A stretch of 64,000 bases of DNA from Mycetohabitans rhizoxinica HKI 454. GTDB taxonomy: Bacteria; Pseudomonadota; Gammaproteobacteria; Burkholderiales; Burkholderiaceae. This document shows, piece after piece, positions 8,938-20,800 of the stretch. A program made the position numbers and the translations under genes. The number at the start of each line of letters is the position of its first letter. Position 1 is the first letter of the stretch. The stretch covers positions 452,502 through 516,501 of the forward strand of contig NC_014722.1 of the NCBI RefSeq assembly GCF_000198775.1. Reading direction: 5' to 3'. The notes under the pieces are model-generated. The model was given only the letters and a program-made list of their open reading frames with translations. It ran no database searches and was not told where the DNA came from.

Positions 8938-9285
8938 ATGGGCGACTCATCCTCAACCGAATACTTCATTCAAGGCATTACCAAGAGCGGAAAGAAGTTT
9001 CGGCCGAGTGACTGGTCGGAGCGGCTATGCGGTGTGATGTCGTCGTTTGGTCCAGGAGCGACGGGGCCGAACGCGAAGCTGAAGTATTCGCTATACGTGC
9101 GGCCTGTGATGCTCGGTGACATCAAGACGGTGATCGTCGATTCGCGGCTGCGCGACATTGAGCCGATGGCTTTCGATTTCGTGATGAATTTCGCGCGGGA
9201 CAACGATCTGGTGGTGACCGAAGCCTGTGAGTTGCCGATCGAGCATCCAGTACAACGCGCCACGCCCAAACGCGAGGTTGGCTAA
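8938..9285 (+). CDS. DUF3579 family protein
   Basis: This 115-residue protein begins MGDSSSTEYFIQGITKSGKKFRPSDWSERL and carries YVRPVMLGDIKTVIVD and PMAFDFVMNFARDNDLVV, the pattern of DUF3579. Members are small soluble betaproteobacterial proteins of unknown function, often encoded near argF and rpsT as here. The frame is open from 8809, but the ATG at 8938 gives the family start. A strong terminator follows 91 bases downstream. Confidence 0.8.
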   Translation: MGDSSSTEYFIQGITKSGKKFRPSDWSERLCGVMSSFGPGATGPNAKLKYSLYVRPVMLGDIKTVIVDSRLRDIEPMAFDFVMNFARDNDLVVTEACELPIEHPVQRATPKREVG

Positions 9286-9376
9286 GCGAGGCGGCGAGCG
9301 ACTGTTGCGGGCAGCGCCTGCTGCCGAATTGGCGTGGCCGCGCAGCGTCCTGCGGTTTGGGTTGTCATCTAAGCGC

Positions 9377-9401
9377 AAAAGCCCGCGATTGCGGGCTTTT
9401 T
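9377..9401. terminator. Rho-independent terminator, probably bidirectional
   Basis: A perfect ten-base stem AAAAGCCCGC / GCGGGCTTTT with a GATT loop is followed by T on the plus strand and flanked by A on the other side, so it can work in both directions. It lies between the convergent DUF3579 gene and rpsT. Confidence 0.85.
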
Positions 9402-9537
9402 GCTTCGACTACTCCACTCCATCGCTGCACCACCGGTGTTGCGCCGGGCCGACTCGGTGCGTTTTGGCAAAACCAAGTCTTCACACGACGTGTCCGCTTG
9501 ACGGGCCGCGCCGTGGGCGATCAACCGGTGTGGGGCT

Positions 9538-9813
9538 TTACGCTGCAGCCTGCGCCAGACCCTTGATAGCAGCGGCCAGGCGGCTCTTGTGGCGAGCGGC
9601 CTTGTTCTTATGGATGATTTTCTTGTCGGCGATGATGTCCAGCGTCTTCGACGATTGCTTCAGCACCTCGGCAGCCTTTGCCTTATCGCCGGATTCGATC
9701 GCCTTGCGCACGGCCTTGATCGCGGTACGCATTTTGGAGCGCAGCGCAGAATTGTGTGAGTTGGCTTTCGCGGCCTGACGGGCACGCTTGCGAGCTTGTG
9801 CGGAGTTAGCCAT
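9538..9813 (-). CDS. rpsT: 30S ribosomal protein S20
   Basis: This 91-residue, Lys/Arg/Ala-rich protein starts [16 protein letters not shown] and contains [19 protein letters not shown] and [13 protein letters not shown], diagnostic for S20, which binds 16S rRNA in the small subunit. A start-proximal leader of about 80 bases precedes it from the promoter at 9895-9924. Confidence 0.97.
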   Translation of the reverse strand: MANSAQARKRARQAAKANSHNSALRSKMRTAIKAVRKAIESGDKAKAAEVLKQSSKTLDIIADKKIIHKNKAARHKSRLAAAIKGLAQAAA

Positions 9814-9894
9814 GACGGTTCCTTATCCTGTTTCCAGCGGTATTGGAGTATGAGCCGCGGGGAACGGTTGCCCGGCGGACTATCGAAACGGCGG

Positions 9895-9924
9895 ATTATA
9901 ACAATAAAACAATGGGATGCGCAA
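9895..9924 (-). promoter_or_regulatory. Probable sigma-70 promoter of rpsT
   Basis: On the minus strand TTGCGC (9924-9919) is followed by an 18-base spacer and a perfect TATAAT (9900-9895). The surrounding bases are AT-rich, unlike the flanking genes. The start of transcription would lie about 75 bases before the rpsT ATG. Confidence 0.6.
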
Positions 9925-10114
9925 TCGGCGTCCCCGTCCCGGATCGACCTAAGTAGGAACGTCCGGCCGGCTGCAGCGGCGACAGGCTCGGGCGGCCCAT
10001 TGACCATCGCCCCGGGACCACCACCCGAGTCCCAGGACTACCGCCACGTCGCGCTGCCATCGGTCAGCGCGGCTACCGCGGCGTGCCGTGGTCGTGCCCG
10101 TCGCATAGGGTCCG

Positions 10115-10120
10115 TATAAT
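10115..10120 (+). promoter_or_regulatory. TATAAT hexamer immediately before murJ
   Basis: A perfect TATAAT ends nine bases before the murJ ATG. If it is a working -10 element, the mRNA would have almost no leader. No good -35 is seen at 17 bases, so it may be coincidental. Confidence 0.3.
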
Positions 10121-10128
10121 TCCCCCGC

Positions 10129-11679
10129 ATGAATCTACTCCGCGCCCTCGTCACCGTCAGTGGCTTCACCTTGCTTTCTCGGATCACCGGATTGGCGCGT
10201 GAAACGCTGATTGCCCGCGCTTTTGGCGCCAGCCTGTACACCGACGCGTTTAATGTCGCGTTCCGTATCCCGAACCTACTGCGGCGCCTGTCCGCCGAGG
10301 GCGCGTTTTCGCAGGCGTTCGTGCCGATCCTGGCCGAGTTCAAGAACCAGAAGGGGCACGAGGCGACGCGTACGCTGGTTGACGCGACCGCCACCGTGCT
10401 CGCCTGGGTGCTGGTCGGCCTGTCGGTGCTGGGCATCGCCGGCGCCGGGTTCGTCGTGTGGATGGTCGCATCGGGGTTGCGTCACGATGCTCAGGCGTTC
10501 GAGATCTCAGTGACGATGACGCGGATCATGTTTCCGTACATCGCGCTGATCTCGCTGACATCGCTGGCGTCCGGCGTCTTGAATACGTATCGGAATTTTT
10601 CGCTGCCGGCATTTGCGCCTGTCCTGCTCAATGTCAGCTTCATCGTCGCGGCATTGGTCGTTGCGCCGCGCTTGGCCACCCCAATCTACGCGCTCGCTTT
10701 CGCGGTGTTAGCCGGCGGCGTGTTACAGCTGCTTGCGCAACTGCCGGGGCTGAAACGGGTTCAGATGATGCCCCGGATCGGGCTCAATCCGGCCCGCGCG
10801 CTGGCCCATCCCGGGGTCAAGCGGGTCCTGTGGAAAATGATGCCTGCCAGCTTCGCGGTATCGGTCGCGCAGCTATCCCTGATCGTCAATACTAATATCG
10901 CTTCGCACCTGGCGCCCGGCAGCGTATCGTGGTTATCGTACGCGGATCGGTTGATGGAGTTCCCGACCGCGCTGCTGGGCGTCGCGCTCGGCACGATTCT
11001 ATTGCCCAGCTTGTCCAAGGCGCATGCGGATGCCGATGCATCGGAATACTCGGCGCTGCTCGACTGGGGCTTGCGGCTCACTTTCCTGCTGGCTGCCCCC
11101 AGTGCTGTCGCGCTGTTCGTCTACGCTGAACCCTTAACAGCCACGTTGTTCAATTATGGACGGTTCTCGGGCCACGACGTCATGATGGTGTCGCGTGCAC
11201 TGGCCGCCTATGGGGCGGGGTTGCTCGGGCTGATCCTGATCAAGATCCTCGCGCCCGGTTTTTATGCTAAACAGGACATTAAGACACCGGTGAAGATCGC
11301 GTTGGCGGTGCTAGTCGTCACGCAATTGTGCAATGTCGTGTTTGTGCCCCATCTTGCACATGCGGGCTTGTCGCTGAGTATCGGCATCGGCGCATGCGTG
11401 AATGCGCTGCTGCTGTTCGCCGGCTTGCGTCGGCGCTCGATCTATGTACCATCGGCCGGATGGGGACTGTTTTTTGTGCAGTTGGCCGGCGCGTGTCTTG
11501 TGCTTGCTGGCGTGATGCGCTGGTTCAACCAGTCGTTCGATTGGGTCGCACTGGGGCTCCACCCGGGTATGCGCATTGCAGCATTGGGTGCTACGCTGAT
11601 CCTCTTTGCCGCACTATATTTTGCCATGTTGTTTTTGATGGGCTTTAAATATACGTACTTCCGCCGCCGCGTGAAATAA
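10129..11679 (+). CDS. murJ: Lipid II flippase MurJ (MviN)
   Basis: MurJ moves lipid II across the inner membrane for peptidoglycan synthesis. The 516-residue product has about 14 predicted membrane segments. The N-terminus shows the family pattern SRITGLARETLIARAFGAS, followed by TDAFNVAFRIPNLLRRLSAEGAFSQ with the conserved arginines; GRFSGHD occurs in the second half. The length is normal. The next gene begins eight bases after its stop, so the two are probably co-transcribed. Confidence 0.95.
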   Translation: MNLLRALVTVSGFTLLSRITGLARETLIARAFGASLYTDAFNVAFRIPNLLRRLSAEGAFSQAFVPILAEFKNQKGHEATRTLVDATATVLAWVLVGLSVLGIAGAGFVVWMVASGLRHDAQAFEISVTMTRIMFPYIALISLTSLASGVLNTYRNFSLPAFAPVLLNVSFIVAALVVAPRLATPIYALAFAVLAGGVLQLLAQLPGLKRVQMMPRIGLNPARALAHPGVKRVLWKMMPASFAVSVAQLSLIVNTNIASHLAPGSVSWLSYADRLMEFPTALLGVALGTILLPSLSKAHADADASEYSALLDWGLRLTFLLAAPSAVALFVYAEPLTATLFNYGRFSGHDVMMVSRALAAYGAGLLGLILIKILAPGFYAKQDIKTPVKIALAVLVVTQLCNVVFVPHLAHAGLSLSIGIGACVNALLLFAGLRRRSIYVPSAGWGLFFVQLAGACLVLAGVMRWFNQSFDWVALGLHPGMRIAALGATLILFAALYFAMLFLMGFKYTYFRRRVK

Positions 11680-11686
11680 CGAACCG

Positions 11687-12529
11687 ATGACGACTTCCCG
11701 AATATTCGATTTTTTCACCACATTAGTCGCGCAGGACGAAAGCCTACCGCTGACCGAAGCCGCCTTGTCACTGGCGCAGGATGCCTATCCGGACCTGGAC
11801 GTGCAGGGTACGCTCGCGGACATCGACGCGCTGGTGGTGCGGCTGCGTCGACGCATGCCGCAGGGTGCCGACGTGGCGCAGAAGTTATCGATGCTGAACC
11901 GATTCTTCTTCCGGGAGTTAGGGTTTTGCGCGAACCTGAACGACTACTATGATCCGGACAACAGCCATCTGAACATGGTGCTCAAGAAGCGACGCGGTGT
12001 TCCGATTTCGCTCGCCGTGATCTACTTGGAAATGGCCGAGCAACTCGGATTACCCGTCAAGGGCGTGTCGTTCCCGGGTCACTTCCTATTGCGGGCAACG
12101 ATCGCGGAAGGCGAAGTGATGCTGGATCCGACGACCGGTGAGTCGCTGAGCGAGTCGCGTATGGTCGAGATGCTCGAGCCGTATTTGGACAGAGGCGGGC
12201 AATCGATCGCCGGCACGCTGCACGCGCTGCTGCAGCCGGCCACCGAGCGGGAGATCATCGCGCGGATGTTGCGCAATTTGAAAGCGATCTACCTGCAGAC
12301 CGAACGCTGGCAACGGCTGCTGGCTGTCCAACAACGACTCGTCATCTTGCTGCCGGAGAACATCGAGGAAGTCCGCGATCGCGGCTTCGCGTATGCGCGG
12401 CTGGACTATTTACGACCGGCACTGGACGATTTAGAGCGCTATCTAGAGCAGGAGCCCGATGCAGCCGATGCGACTGTTATTGAGTCGCAATTGCAGGAGT
12501 TGCGCCAGCGTACGCGTCACGGCGATTGA
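11687..12529 (+). CDS. SirB1-family protein (transglutaminase-like domain plus TPR)
   Basis: This 280-residue protein has the SirB1/DUF1338-type N-terminal transglutaminase-like domain, with LNRFFFRELGFCANLNDYYD and LKKRRGVPISLAVIYLEMAE followed by GVSFPGHFLLR (about residues 65-140). The C-terminal 100 residues form tetratricopeptide-like helices (YLQTERWQRLLAVQQRLV and ARLDYLRPALDDLERYLEQ). Its function is not established. It commonly follows murJ in Burkholderia. This is the last core gene before the CDI island. Confidence 0.85.
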   Translation: MTTSRIFDFFTTLVAQDESLPLTEAALSLAQDAYPDLDVQGTLADIDALVVRLRRRMPQGADVAQKLSMLNRFFFRELGFCANLNDYYDPDNSHLNMVLKKRRGVPISLAVIYLEMAEQLGLPVKGVSFPGHFLLRATIAEGEVMLDPTTGESLSESRMVEMLEPYLDRGGQSIAGTLHALLQPATEREIIARMLRNLKAIYLQTERWQRLLAVQQRLVILLPENIEEVRDRGFAYARLDYLRPALDDLERYLEQEPDAADATVIESQLQELRQRTRHGD

Positions 12530-12863
12530 CGTCCCGACGCGGCGGCAACCAGTCCGGGTCCGGCTTGGGCCGTGCGCGAAGTGACTGCGGTTGCAATACA
12601 GGCCGTCTACCACGGTGATCAGGAGGCCCTGCATCAACGCCCGCTCATGTGAATGGCCACCGCCGATTCCATCCTCAAAAAGATCGCGCGTTGATGCAAA
12701 GTGATGTCTGGGACAAGACGCCAGCTAGATCTGTTGCCAAGGCGGTATGAGATGCCAGAGACAGTGCTAAGGCTGAAAATAACACAAGGCTACTCGTTCG
12801 GATGCGCATAGGGCTTCGTCAAAAAGACGGGAAAACGGATGGAGATCGACAATATGTGCTCGC
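12530..12863. other. Left edge of the CDI island, no gene seen
   Basis: This 334-base stretch lies between the sirB1-like gene and the end of cdiB. Short frames exist but none resembles a known protein. No inverted repeat or insertion-sequence end was found that would mark the island boundary. Confidence 0.4.
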
Positions 12864-14639
12864 TTACAACTGTGCGCTTAGTCGAAAGCCGACCGTGACG
12901 CGGGCCGTTGATAATGCCGATGGATGATACAGGGGCGTGCCGGCAGACAACTCGTACGTGTAGGTGGCCAAGCGCGTCGGCACCGTGCCGCGCAACCCTA
13001 GCGCCGCGCCGGCAAGCTGCATGCCGCTCTGGCCCTGTGTTAATGGACCAAAGACTTGGCCATAATCAAGCGCCGCGTAAGCGTGCTGCCCGGTGTGCGC
13101 AATCGGCGCTTGCAGTTCGTTGCGCCAGTAAAAGCCGCGTTCGCCGGCGAGCATTGTCTCGCCATCGAAACCGCGCACGGTGTAGCGGCTGCCAATGGTG
13201 AGGCCATCCAGATAAAAAAGCCGGTTGTTAGTGAACTGCCCGTGTGCGGCACTGACGTAGCGCAACGGCTGGCCCGCGAGTGTGAACGGCACGGACAGAT
13301 TCGCATCCAGCGATGCCATGCGCAGTCGATACGTCGGACAGCCGCGTGGCAACGCTGGCATTGCGCCGAGCCAACCCAGACCCTGCCGGTACGCGAGCAG
13401 GCCGTCAAACTGTGCGCCGCCGAAATAATGTCGGTGAGTCAAGCCCAGCTCGATAAACGTATTATTACGTCGTTGTTGTTTGATTTCGGTGTCTTCAATA
13501 AAGCTCGCGCCAAAGCGCTTAATGCCGCGCAGCTGCACACCGAACACACCGGCCTGGCTGCGCGCTAATGTGCGATGCACGCGCGCGTCGACGAACTGGC
13601 TGTTGCCGCTCGCGACAAAGGTATGGTTCACGCCGGCAATCTGTTGGTAGTAGGTGTTGGTACTGGCAAACAGCGATGCTGTCCAGTACCCATACGGGAT
13701 CGAATAGGAAGCGTTCCAGCCGTGCGAGCCGAGGCGCTTGTCGCCGAAACTCAGGTCATGGTTGGCCCCCACGTTGAGCATGTCGTTCAAGCCCAGCGGG
13801 TTATCGACGCCTACGCTCACTTGGCCTTGCAGCTTGCCGGTTGCCCGCGCGCCTGAGTTATCGACGGATGCGACAAGAGTCCACGGCTTGGCGCGCCTCA
13901 CCTGGATCACCACGTCACTCTGACCTGGCATCTGGGCGGGCTCAATCCGCATGTCAACGTCCTGGCTCGGCACGCGCTTGAACTGCTCCAGGCCTTGTTC
14001 GAGATCGCGCAAATTCAGTGCGTCGCCGGCTCTAGCCGGAAATGCAGACTTCCATGTGCCGCGTATCGTTGGCTCCGAAAAACGCACGGCATGAATCACG
14101 CCCGGCACGAGCGTGACGGTCAACTTGCCGTGCGAGAGATCCTGCTCGGCCAGCATCACCCGTGATGTGATGTAGCCGCGGCTCAAAATCTTCTGTGCTA
14201 GCCCGCTGACAATCCGGTTCAAGCCTTGTTTGCCGACGCATTGACCCGCATAGTGCGCAAGCCATTGACGTGCAAATGCGAAGCGGTCCTGGGGCAACGC
14301 CGAGGCACCTTGTGCGCGCACGGCTGCCGGCAGCTGCTTGGGCACCTCAAGCGCGAAGTGCTCAATGCGAAAGCACGGCTGCTCGGTGGGCAACACCGGG
14401 TAAGCCGCGGCGGGCGGCGCGCTGGAGCGTACAGCAGGAGTGTTGATGGCCTGTTCGCGCTCTTGTGCCTGGCGCTGTTGCTCAAGCCGCTGTTCCGGAT
14501 AGGCTGTCTGCGGCGTCGATTCGGGCGGGTTTTGCGCGAGCGCCCCGGGGCTGGTGCCTATGGCGCCGAGCAGCAGGGCCGTGCACCCTGCAAGCGGACC
14601 AGCGTAGCGAAGGGGTACCAGTGCTGTCGAGGTTGGCAA
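12864..14639 (-). CDS. cdiB: Two-partner secretion outer-membrane transporter CdiB (TpsB, ShlB/FhaC type)
   Basis: CdiB is an outer-membrane barrel that exports CdiA. Its parts in order are a signal peptide (GCTALLLGAIGTSPGALAQ), a Gln/Glu/Arg-rich linker helix, a POTRA region with the conserved Cys pair (PCFRIEHF and GQCVGKQGLN) and LAQKILSRGYITSRVML, then a barrel that includes the conserved VRGF motif (YTVRGFDGETMLAGERGF). The usual end is aromatic; this one ends in FRLSAQL. The frame is open from ATG 14783, which would place about 48 Pro/Arg-rich residues before the signal peptide. A TTG at 14639, eight bases after an AAGGAG site, gives a proper signal peptide and is preferred. The gene is divergent from cdiA, an unusual layout. 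Confidence 0.88.
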   Translation of the reverse strand: MPTSTALVPLRYAGPLAGCTALLLGAIGTSPGALAQNPPESTPQTAYPEQRLEQQRQAQEREQAINTPAVRSSAPPAAAYPVLPTEQPCFRIEHFALEVPKQLPAAVRAQGASALPQDRFAFARQWLAHYAGQCVGKQGLNRIVSGLAQKILSRGYITSRVMLAEQDLSHGKLTVTLVPGVIHAVRFSEPTIRGTWKSAFPARAGDALNLRDLEQGLEQFKRVPSQDVDMRIEPAQMPGQSDVVIQVRRAKPWTLVASVDNSGARATGKLQGQVSVGVDNPLGLNDMLNVGANHDLSFGDKRLGSHGWNASYSIPYGYWTASLFASTNTYYQQIAGVNHTFVASGNSQFVDARVHRTLARSQAGVFGVQLRGIKRFGASFIEDTEIKQQRRNNTFIELGLTHRHYFGGAQFDGLLAYRQGLGWLGAMPALPRGCPTYRLRMASLDANLSVPFTLAGQPLRYVSAAHGQFTNNRLFYLDGLTIGSRYTVRGFDGETMLAGERGFYWRNELQAPIAHTGQHAYAALDYGQVFGPLTQGQSGMQLAGAALGLRGTVPTRLATYTYELSAGTPLYHPSALSTARVTVGFRLSAQL

Positions 14640-14848
14640 AGCAGGTGCTCCTTGGCAAATAGGGGCTGGCGCGGCCAGCGGGGACCTGATATTGGCATGG
14701 CGGGGCGGCCCACCAGGGTGGGCCGGTCCGTCCCGCGCAGTATTTTTTCTGATCGAATGGGGGCGGTGTCCGGGGCACGGCACAGGTGGTTGGGCAATGG
14801 CGAATCTTTATACTAAAGTGGTTAAATTGCCCGACGAGGCTAACCTAT
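14640..14848. promoter_or_regulatory. Divergent cdiB-cdiA promoter region
   Basis: These 209 bases separate the chosen starts of cdiB (minus) and cdiA (plus), so they should hold both promoters. A TATACT at 14809-14814 is a candidate -10 for cdiA, but no good -35 is visible. A GAGG before the ATG at 14849 may be the cdiA ribosome binding site. No operator is recognised. Confidence 0.4.
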
Positions 14849-17800
14849 ATGGCAATGCGTTGGATTCTAGTGGGTGTTGAGCCGGTGTGGCGTGTGGGCC
14901 GGGCCCGCTTCGTGGCGCTCGGGCTAAGCGCGTGGCCAGCGTGGGGCCTTGCGCAAATCGTGCCGGCTCCTGGGGGAGAGACTCGAGTCATCCAAACGCA
15001 AAATGGTTTGCCGCAGGTCGATATCGCCCGGCCGTCGGGGGCAGGGGTGTCGGTCAATCACTACCATCAGTTCGACGTCCAAGCGCCCGGCGCGATCCTG
15101 AACAATGCTTCGGCGGTTGTTAAAACGGATCAAGCAGGCTATATCAACGGCAATCCGCACTTCGACCCGAATCAGTCGGCGCGCCTAATCGTCAACGAGG
15201 TTCATAGCCTAGAGGCAAGCCAGCTGCGTGGCCATGTGGAAGTGGCAGGTCCGCGCGCCGAGGTGGTGGTTGCTAATCCGTCGGGCATTGTCGTGAACGG
15301 CGGGGGCTTCATCAACACAAGCCGGGCGACGCTGACGACCGGACAACCTTACTATGGCGCGGACGGCTCGCTAGCCGGCTTCAATGTGTCGCGTGGGCTG
15401 GTGACCGTGCATGGCGCAAAGTTTAATGCGTCAGACATTGATCAAGTCGACTTGATCGCGCGCGCAGTACAGGCGAACGCTAAAATTTACGCAAAAAACT
15501 TGAACGTGGTGACCGGCGCGAACCAAGTGCCTTACGACACGTTAGCGGCCACGCCAATTCATGGCGACGGGCCGGCGCCAAGCGTATCGATTGACGTTGG
15601 CCAACTTGGCGGTATGTACGCTGATAGGATCGTCATGGTCGGCACCGAATACGGTGTGGGGGTGCACAGCGCGGGTGAGATTAGTGCGCAGGCCGGTGAT
15701 TTGACGCTGCACTCGAACGGCAAGCTCACGCTCACGCCAACGAGCCAAACCAATGCAAGCGGCCTATTAAGCGTGCGCGTGCAGGCCGACGTTCAAAACG
15801 ATGGCAAGCTTTACGGCAAACAAGACGTGTCGGTTTCAAGCGAGAGTTTGCTGACCAATACGGGTACGCTCGCAGCTCAACGCAACTTGAAGGTCACAGC
15901 GCACAGCATGAACTCAAGCGGTGGGTTGGGCGCCGGGGCTGATGCCGACGGCGTGATCGACAGCACAGGCGAGCTCGAGGTCAAGACCACCGGTTCGCTG
16001 GTCGCCACGGGCCATCAATTGGCGGGCGGCAACATGACGCTTGAAGGCGCCGCCGTTGACCTGAAGCACAGTGAAACACTTACCGACGGTCATTTGGAAC
16101 TTCATGCGAAGTCTGGCGATATCGACCTGACCGGCGCGGAAGTGGTGTCACAAGGCACTGCGCGCATCATCGCGGCTGATGGCGTAGTGAACCATAACCG
16201 AGGCAAGCTGTCGTCAGGCGACACACAGACGATCCGCGCCGCGGCATTGTCGAATCAGGACGGGCAGATTTTTTCAGAATCGACATTGGATATCGACGTA
16301 GCGGGGAAAATGGACAATCTCCGCGGGCTTGCGCGAGCAGCCGGGCGCGTCTTTGTGAAGGCCGGCTCACTGGACAATACGGCTGGGCGCGTCACATTGA
16401 GAAGCGATGACGAGCTGTCGGTGACGACGGCGGGCCAGCTGACGAACGCGGCGGGCCATACTGTGATAGGTGACCAAGGAGGCGTAATTGGCGGCAATGG
16501 CAACGTCAAAGTGCAAGCTGGCACGCTCAACAACAGAGGCCGCGTCTCCGCAAAAGAAATACTGAAGGTCAGAGGCCAGTCCATCGATAACACTGACGGC
16601 ACGCTAAGCGCGAAACGGTTAGATGTGAAGGCCGATTCGCTCACGAATGAGGGAGGGTTGATTGCACAAACGGGCAAAGGCGACACCAAGGTCAGCGTAA
16701 CTCACAAGCTCGATAATGCATTGGGCACGATCCGGAGCAACGGCGCGAATCTGACGCTGAGTGTCGGTAGTCTGATGAACAATAAAGGCACGCTTTACTA
16801 CGGCGGCAGCGGCACACTGAAAGTGACTGAGGCCAGCACGCTGATGAACCTCGGTGGTTTGATCGATTCGACCGGCGCGATCGATGTGGATGGGCAATCG
16901 ATTGACAACACCGGCGGTGTCATCCGTACGAAGTCCGGCTCTGTCACGCTCACCTCTGCGTCGACGCTCAAAAACAATCAAGGTGTCGTGCAAGGCGGGA
17001 ATGGGCTCAAAGTGTCATCCGCCGACACGCTTTTCAATCAGGAGGGCACGCTCGTCAGCCTGAGCCCCACCGGCACGCTCACCGTATCCGCCCAAGAGCT
17101 CGACAATACGAATGGTCAAATTGCCGACACCGGTACGGTTCACACGTTGATTAAGGCCACGTCGATCCACAATGCCAATACGAACAGCCAGACCCATAGG
17201 GGTGTCATTCGCGGCAAAGGGGACGTGACGATCGACAGCGCCGCCGTGCAGAACGGCGCGAACGGCCAGATTGTCGCGGATCGGGACTTGACTTTTAAGA
17301 ATACGGACCAGCTCACGAATGCGGGTCAGCTTACGGCGGATGGTGCGCTGACCGTCGATCAGCCGGACGCCGCCTTATTCAATGTGGACGGCCAAATCAG
17401 CGCGACGAAGATCAAGCTGACTGTCGCGAGCCTTGACAACACGGGCGGCCAGATCGCGAATCCGAAAGGCTCAAGTGGCGACATCAAGATGCAGACCGGC
17501 GTGCTGACCCATCATGCCGGCACCATCGCAAGCGCACGGGACCTGCAGCTCAGCGCGGCGTCGCTCATCGGCGATGGCCAACTCATCGGCGGTCGCGATG
17601 CGGCCATTTCGCTGCAAGGCGACTACACGCACGGTGCGAACAACCGGATCACCGCAAACCGCAACTTGATCTTCTCAACGACGGGTCAGCTGACGAACGC
17701 TGGCAAGCTGTTGGCAGTCGGTAACCTGACCACCCGCTCGAACGGTTTAATCAATCGAGGCGAGATCGGCTCGGGCACGCACGGTGTTCCCGGCACGGGG

Positions 17801-20800
17801 ATAACTACGCTTGAGGCCGGCGGCGGCGAGCTAACCAACGAAGGGAAAATTAACGGCAATGCGATTACGACGACCAGCCAGCATCTGACGAACACGGGCT
17901 CGATCATCGGCGACACACTCACGCACACGGCGAACACGATCGTCAACGATGGTGCGCGGGCGGTCATGGCGGGCACGCAGCAGGTCAACCTCTATGGAGC
18001 CAATACTGTTACGAACCGGAACGGCGCAACGCTTGTTAGTCTCGGCGACTTAAACATCGCGAAAGACGACCAGAAGGATTCAAGCGGTAGACTGATTAAT
18101 CAAATTGACACGGTGAACAATTTGTCGTCGACGATGGAAGCGCATGGTCTGATGAACATCGCGGCCCGTCAGCTCAACAATATCCGTCAAAATGTACAGA
18201 TAGAGACCCGTTCGTCGAGTTCGACGCACACCATGCGCCAGTTGCCGTGGTGGAGGCCCTTTCCGCCGGGTAGTTCGCCCGCGTTCCAAGATGCGAATGT
18301 GCACATGCACCACGCGTACTATGTCAACCCAGCCGACATCATCTCATCGACGCCGATCCTGACGCCGGACGGCCATTGGGTAACTCAGCTTGTCGTGAAC
18401 CTGCCGTGGAACGCATCGGTGTTCGAGTGGAAAAATAGTGGCCTAACTTATTGGCGACCCAATGGGGGCTATCAAGCGCAGTATCAGCAAGATTCGCGTG
18501 TTACGCTCCCGGCCGGTCAAGTGACACTCTATGCGTATGATGTGAAACACGGACAGTCGAATCCGGATCAGCAAGGCGGTACTGCGTGGGCTGAAAAATT
18601 TTCAAAAAATATCTATCTGAGAAGTTTTGGCAATACGGCCTACTCGAACCAGTACGGTAATTGCACAACAAACTGCGTGCGAATCGAAACTTATCCGGGC
18701 TATACCGACCCGAACACGCAGTTTATGAAAGAAACAGAGAGACGTCGTGAAGGCCATTGGCCGGTCGAGACCCAGCGGATCGCTCACCAGACGGTGACCG
18801 AGACCGAATTGTCGCCCAACAGCGGTGCGCCCGCGCTGTTGACCTCAGGCGCGGCGATGAACTTGACGATCGGTGAACTGGTGAACAACGACAATGGCAC
18901 GATCGCCGCGGGTGGTGACTTAAACGTCAATGGCCAAAAGGTGCCGAACGGTCATGGCGCCGCGGTGATCAAGAATACGTCAACGCAGTTGACTAAAACG
19001 TATTCATTCACCAACCAATCCGGTTATAACCACGTAAAAGATCCTTATCCTGGCACTCCAGCAGAGTGGGTTACGTGGACCAACCCATCCATCACCTTCA
19101 CGACTGGCATCGTGGGTGGCACGGTCACGAGCAACCAGGCTGTCACCCTCGATGCGGGCGACATTCGCAATATCAGTGTGCAGGCGACGCCCGTACCTGT
19201 AGGCGCGGACGCAGCCGTACTAGGTCTGACGGATTTGGATTTTGGCACAGGCCACGGCGTGGGAGCCCCGAGGGGCGCAAAACAGCGCTCAGGTGCGCCC
19301 GGTGTAATTAAGACGGTCGCGGGCGTGCGCACCAGCCGGCCCCAATTGAAATTGCCCACGAGTGGATTGTTTACCATCCAATCGGCACCTAATCATCCGC
19401 ATCTGGTTGTCACCGATCCGCGTTTCACGAGCTACACCCAGTTCGTCTCGAGTGATTACATGCTTGGCCAGCTTGATTTGGACCCGCAAACCGTTCAAAA
19501 GCGGATCGGTGATGGCTATTACGAGTCGCAGCTGGTCATGGCGCAGGTGACTCAGCTGACGGGCAAGCGCTATCTGGAGGGCTTTACCAGCAACGAGGAT
19601 GAATACAAGCAGCTGATGACCCATGGCGCGGCGTTTGGCAAACAGTTCAGTTTGAAACCCGGCATAGCGCTAACGGACGCCCAGATGGAGGCACTGACGA
19701 CGGACATCGTCTGGTTGGTGAACCAAACGGTCACGCTAGCGGACGGCAGCCAGCAGACGGTACTTGCGCCACAAGTGTACCTCGCGAAGTCGAACCACGT
19801 CGATGTGACGCCGAGCGGTGCACTGATCGCGGGCAATACGGTCCAGATCAAAGGCACGGACATCGTGAATCAAGGTGGGACGATCGCTGCAAAAGGCGAT
19901 GCGGCACTGGCAGCAAGCAACGACATCCAGAATTTAGGGGGAGCCATCCATGCCGACAACCTCGCATTGATGGCCGGCCACGACATCATCAATCAGTCGC
20001 TCATTAATACAGAGGCCCAGCATTTCACGACCGGCGCGTCGACGCATGCGTCGATCGGCGCACTCGGTACGCTAAACGCGAGCGGCGAGATGCGGATGCA
20101 GGCCGGTCATGATCTGACGGTGAAAGGCGCGCAGGTGACAACGGGGGGCAATCTCGGCGTGATGGCAGGCCACGCGGTAAACATTGGTACAGTGGAGACG
20201 GGTTCGACCATTCAAACGCACAACGATGCGCGCAATACCAGTGCGTACCGGAATACGACACAGGCGGGCAGCGCGTTGCAGACGGGCGGCAGCCTCGGCG
20301 TAACCAGCGGTGGCGATATTGGTGTGATGGGCAGCACGCTGACATCGGGTGCGGATATGGCGCTTGTCGGCACCGGCCATGTCACTATCCGGGACACGAC
20401 GAATCGCGCCGCCGTGAATTTGAGCGGTGCGCATGATCGTGATTGGGCGTATGACAATCATATGGTGGAGACGAACGTAGCTAGTCAGCTGTCAGCAGGC
20501 GGCAGCGCCACGGTGGTGGCGGGTCAAGGTGCGTCTGGCAAACAGCTTGAAGTGCTGGGCTCAAACATTATGGCTGGCACGAAAGGACAGGGTAATGGAG
20601 CAGTGAACTTGGCTGCGTCGGGCGACGTAACGATCGCCGAGACGCGTACTCGTACCCGCGGCGATGCGGCCAGCCATTCAGAAGCAGACAAATTTTTGTC
20701 GAGTTCATCAACGGATACTGCGCGCAGTTATGCGGGCAGCAACGCGAACGGCTCGCTGGTGTCAGGCGAGACGGTGAGCGTGTCGGCCGGCCACGACCTG

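Noticed and set aside
14786..14848. Start of cdiA at ATG 14786
   Set aside because: It would put 21 extra residues before a normal signal peptide; ATG 14849 has a GAGG site and gives a standard export signal.
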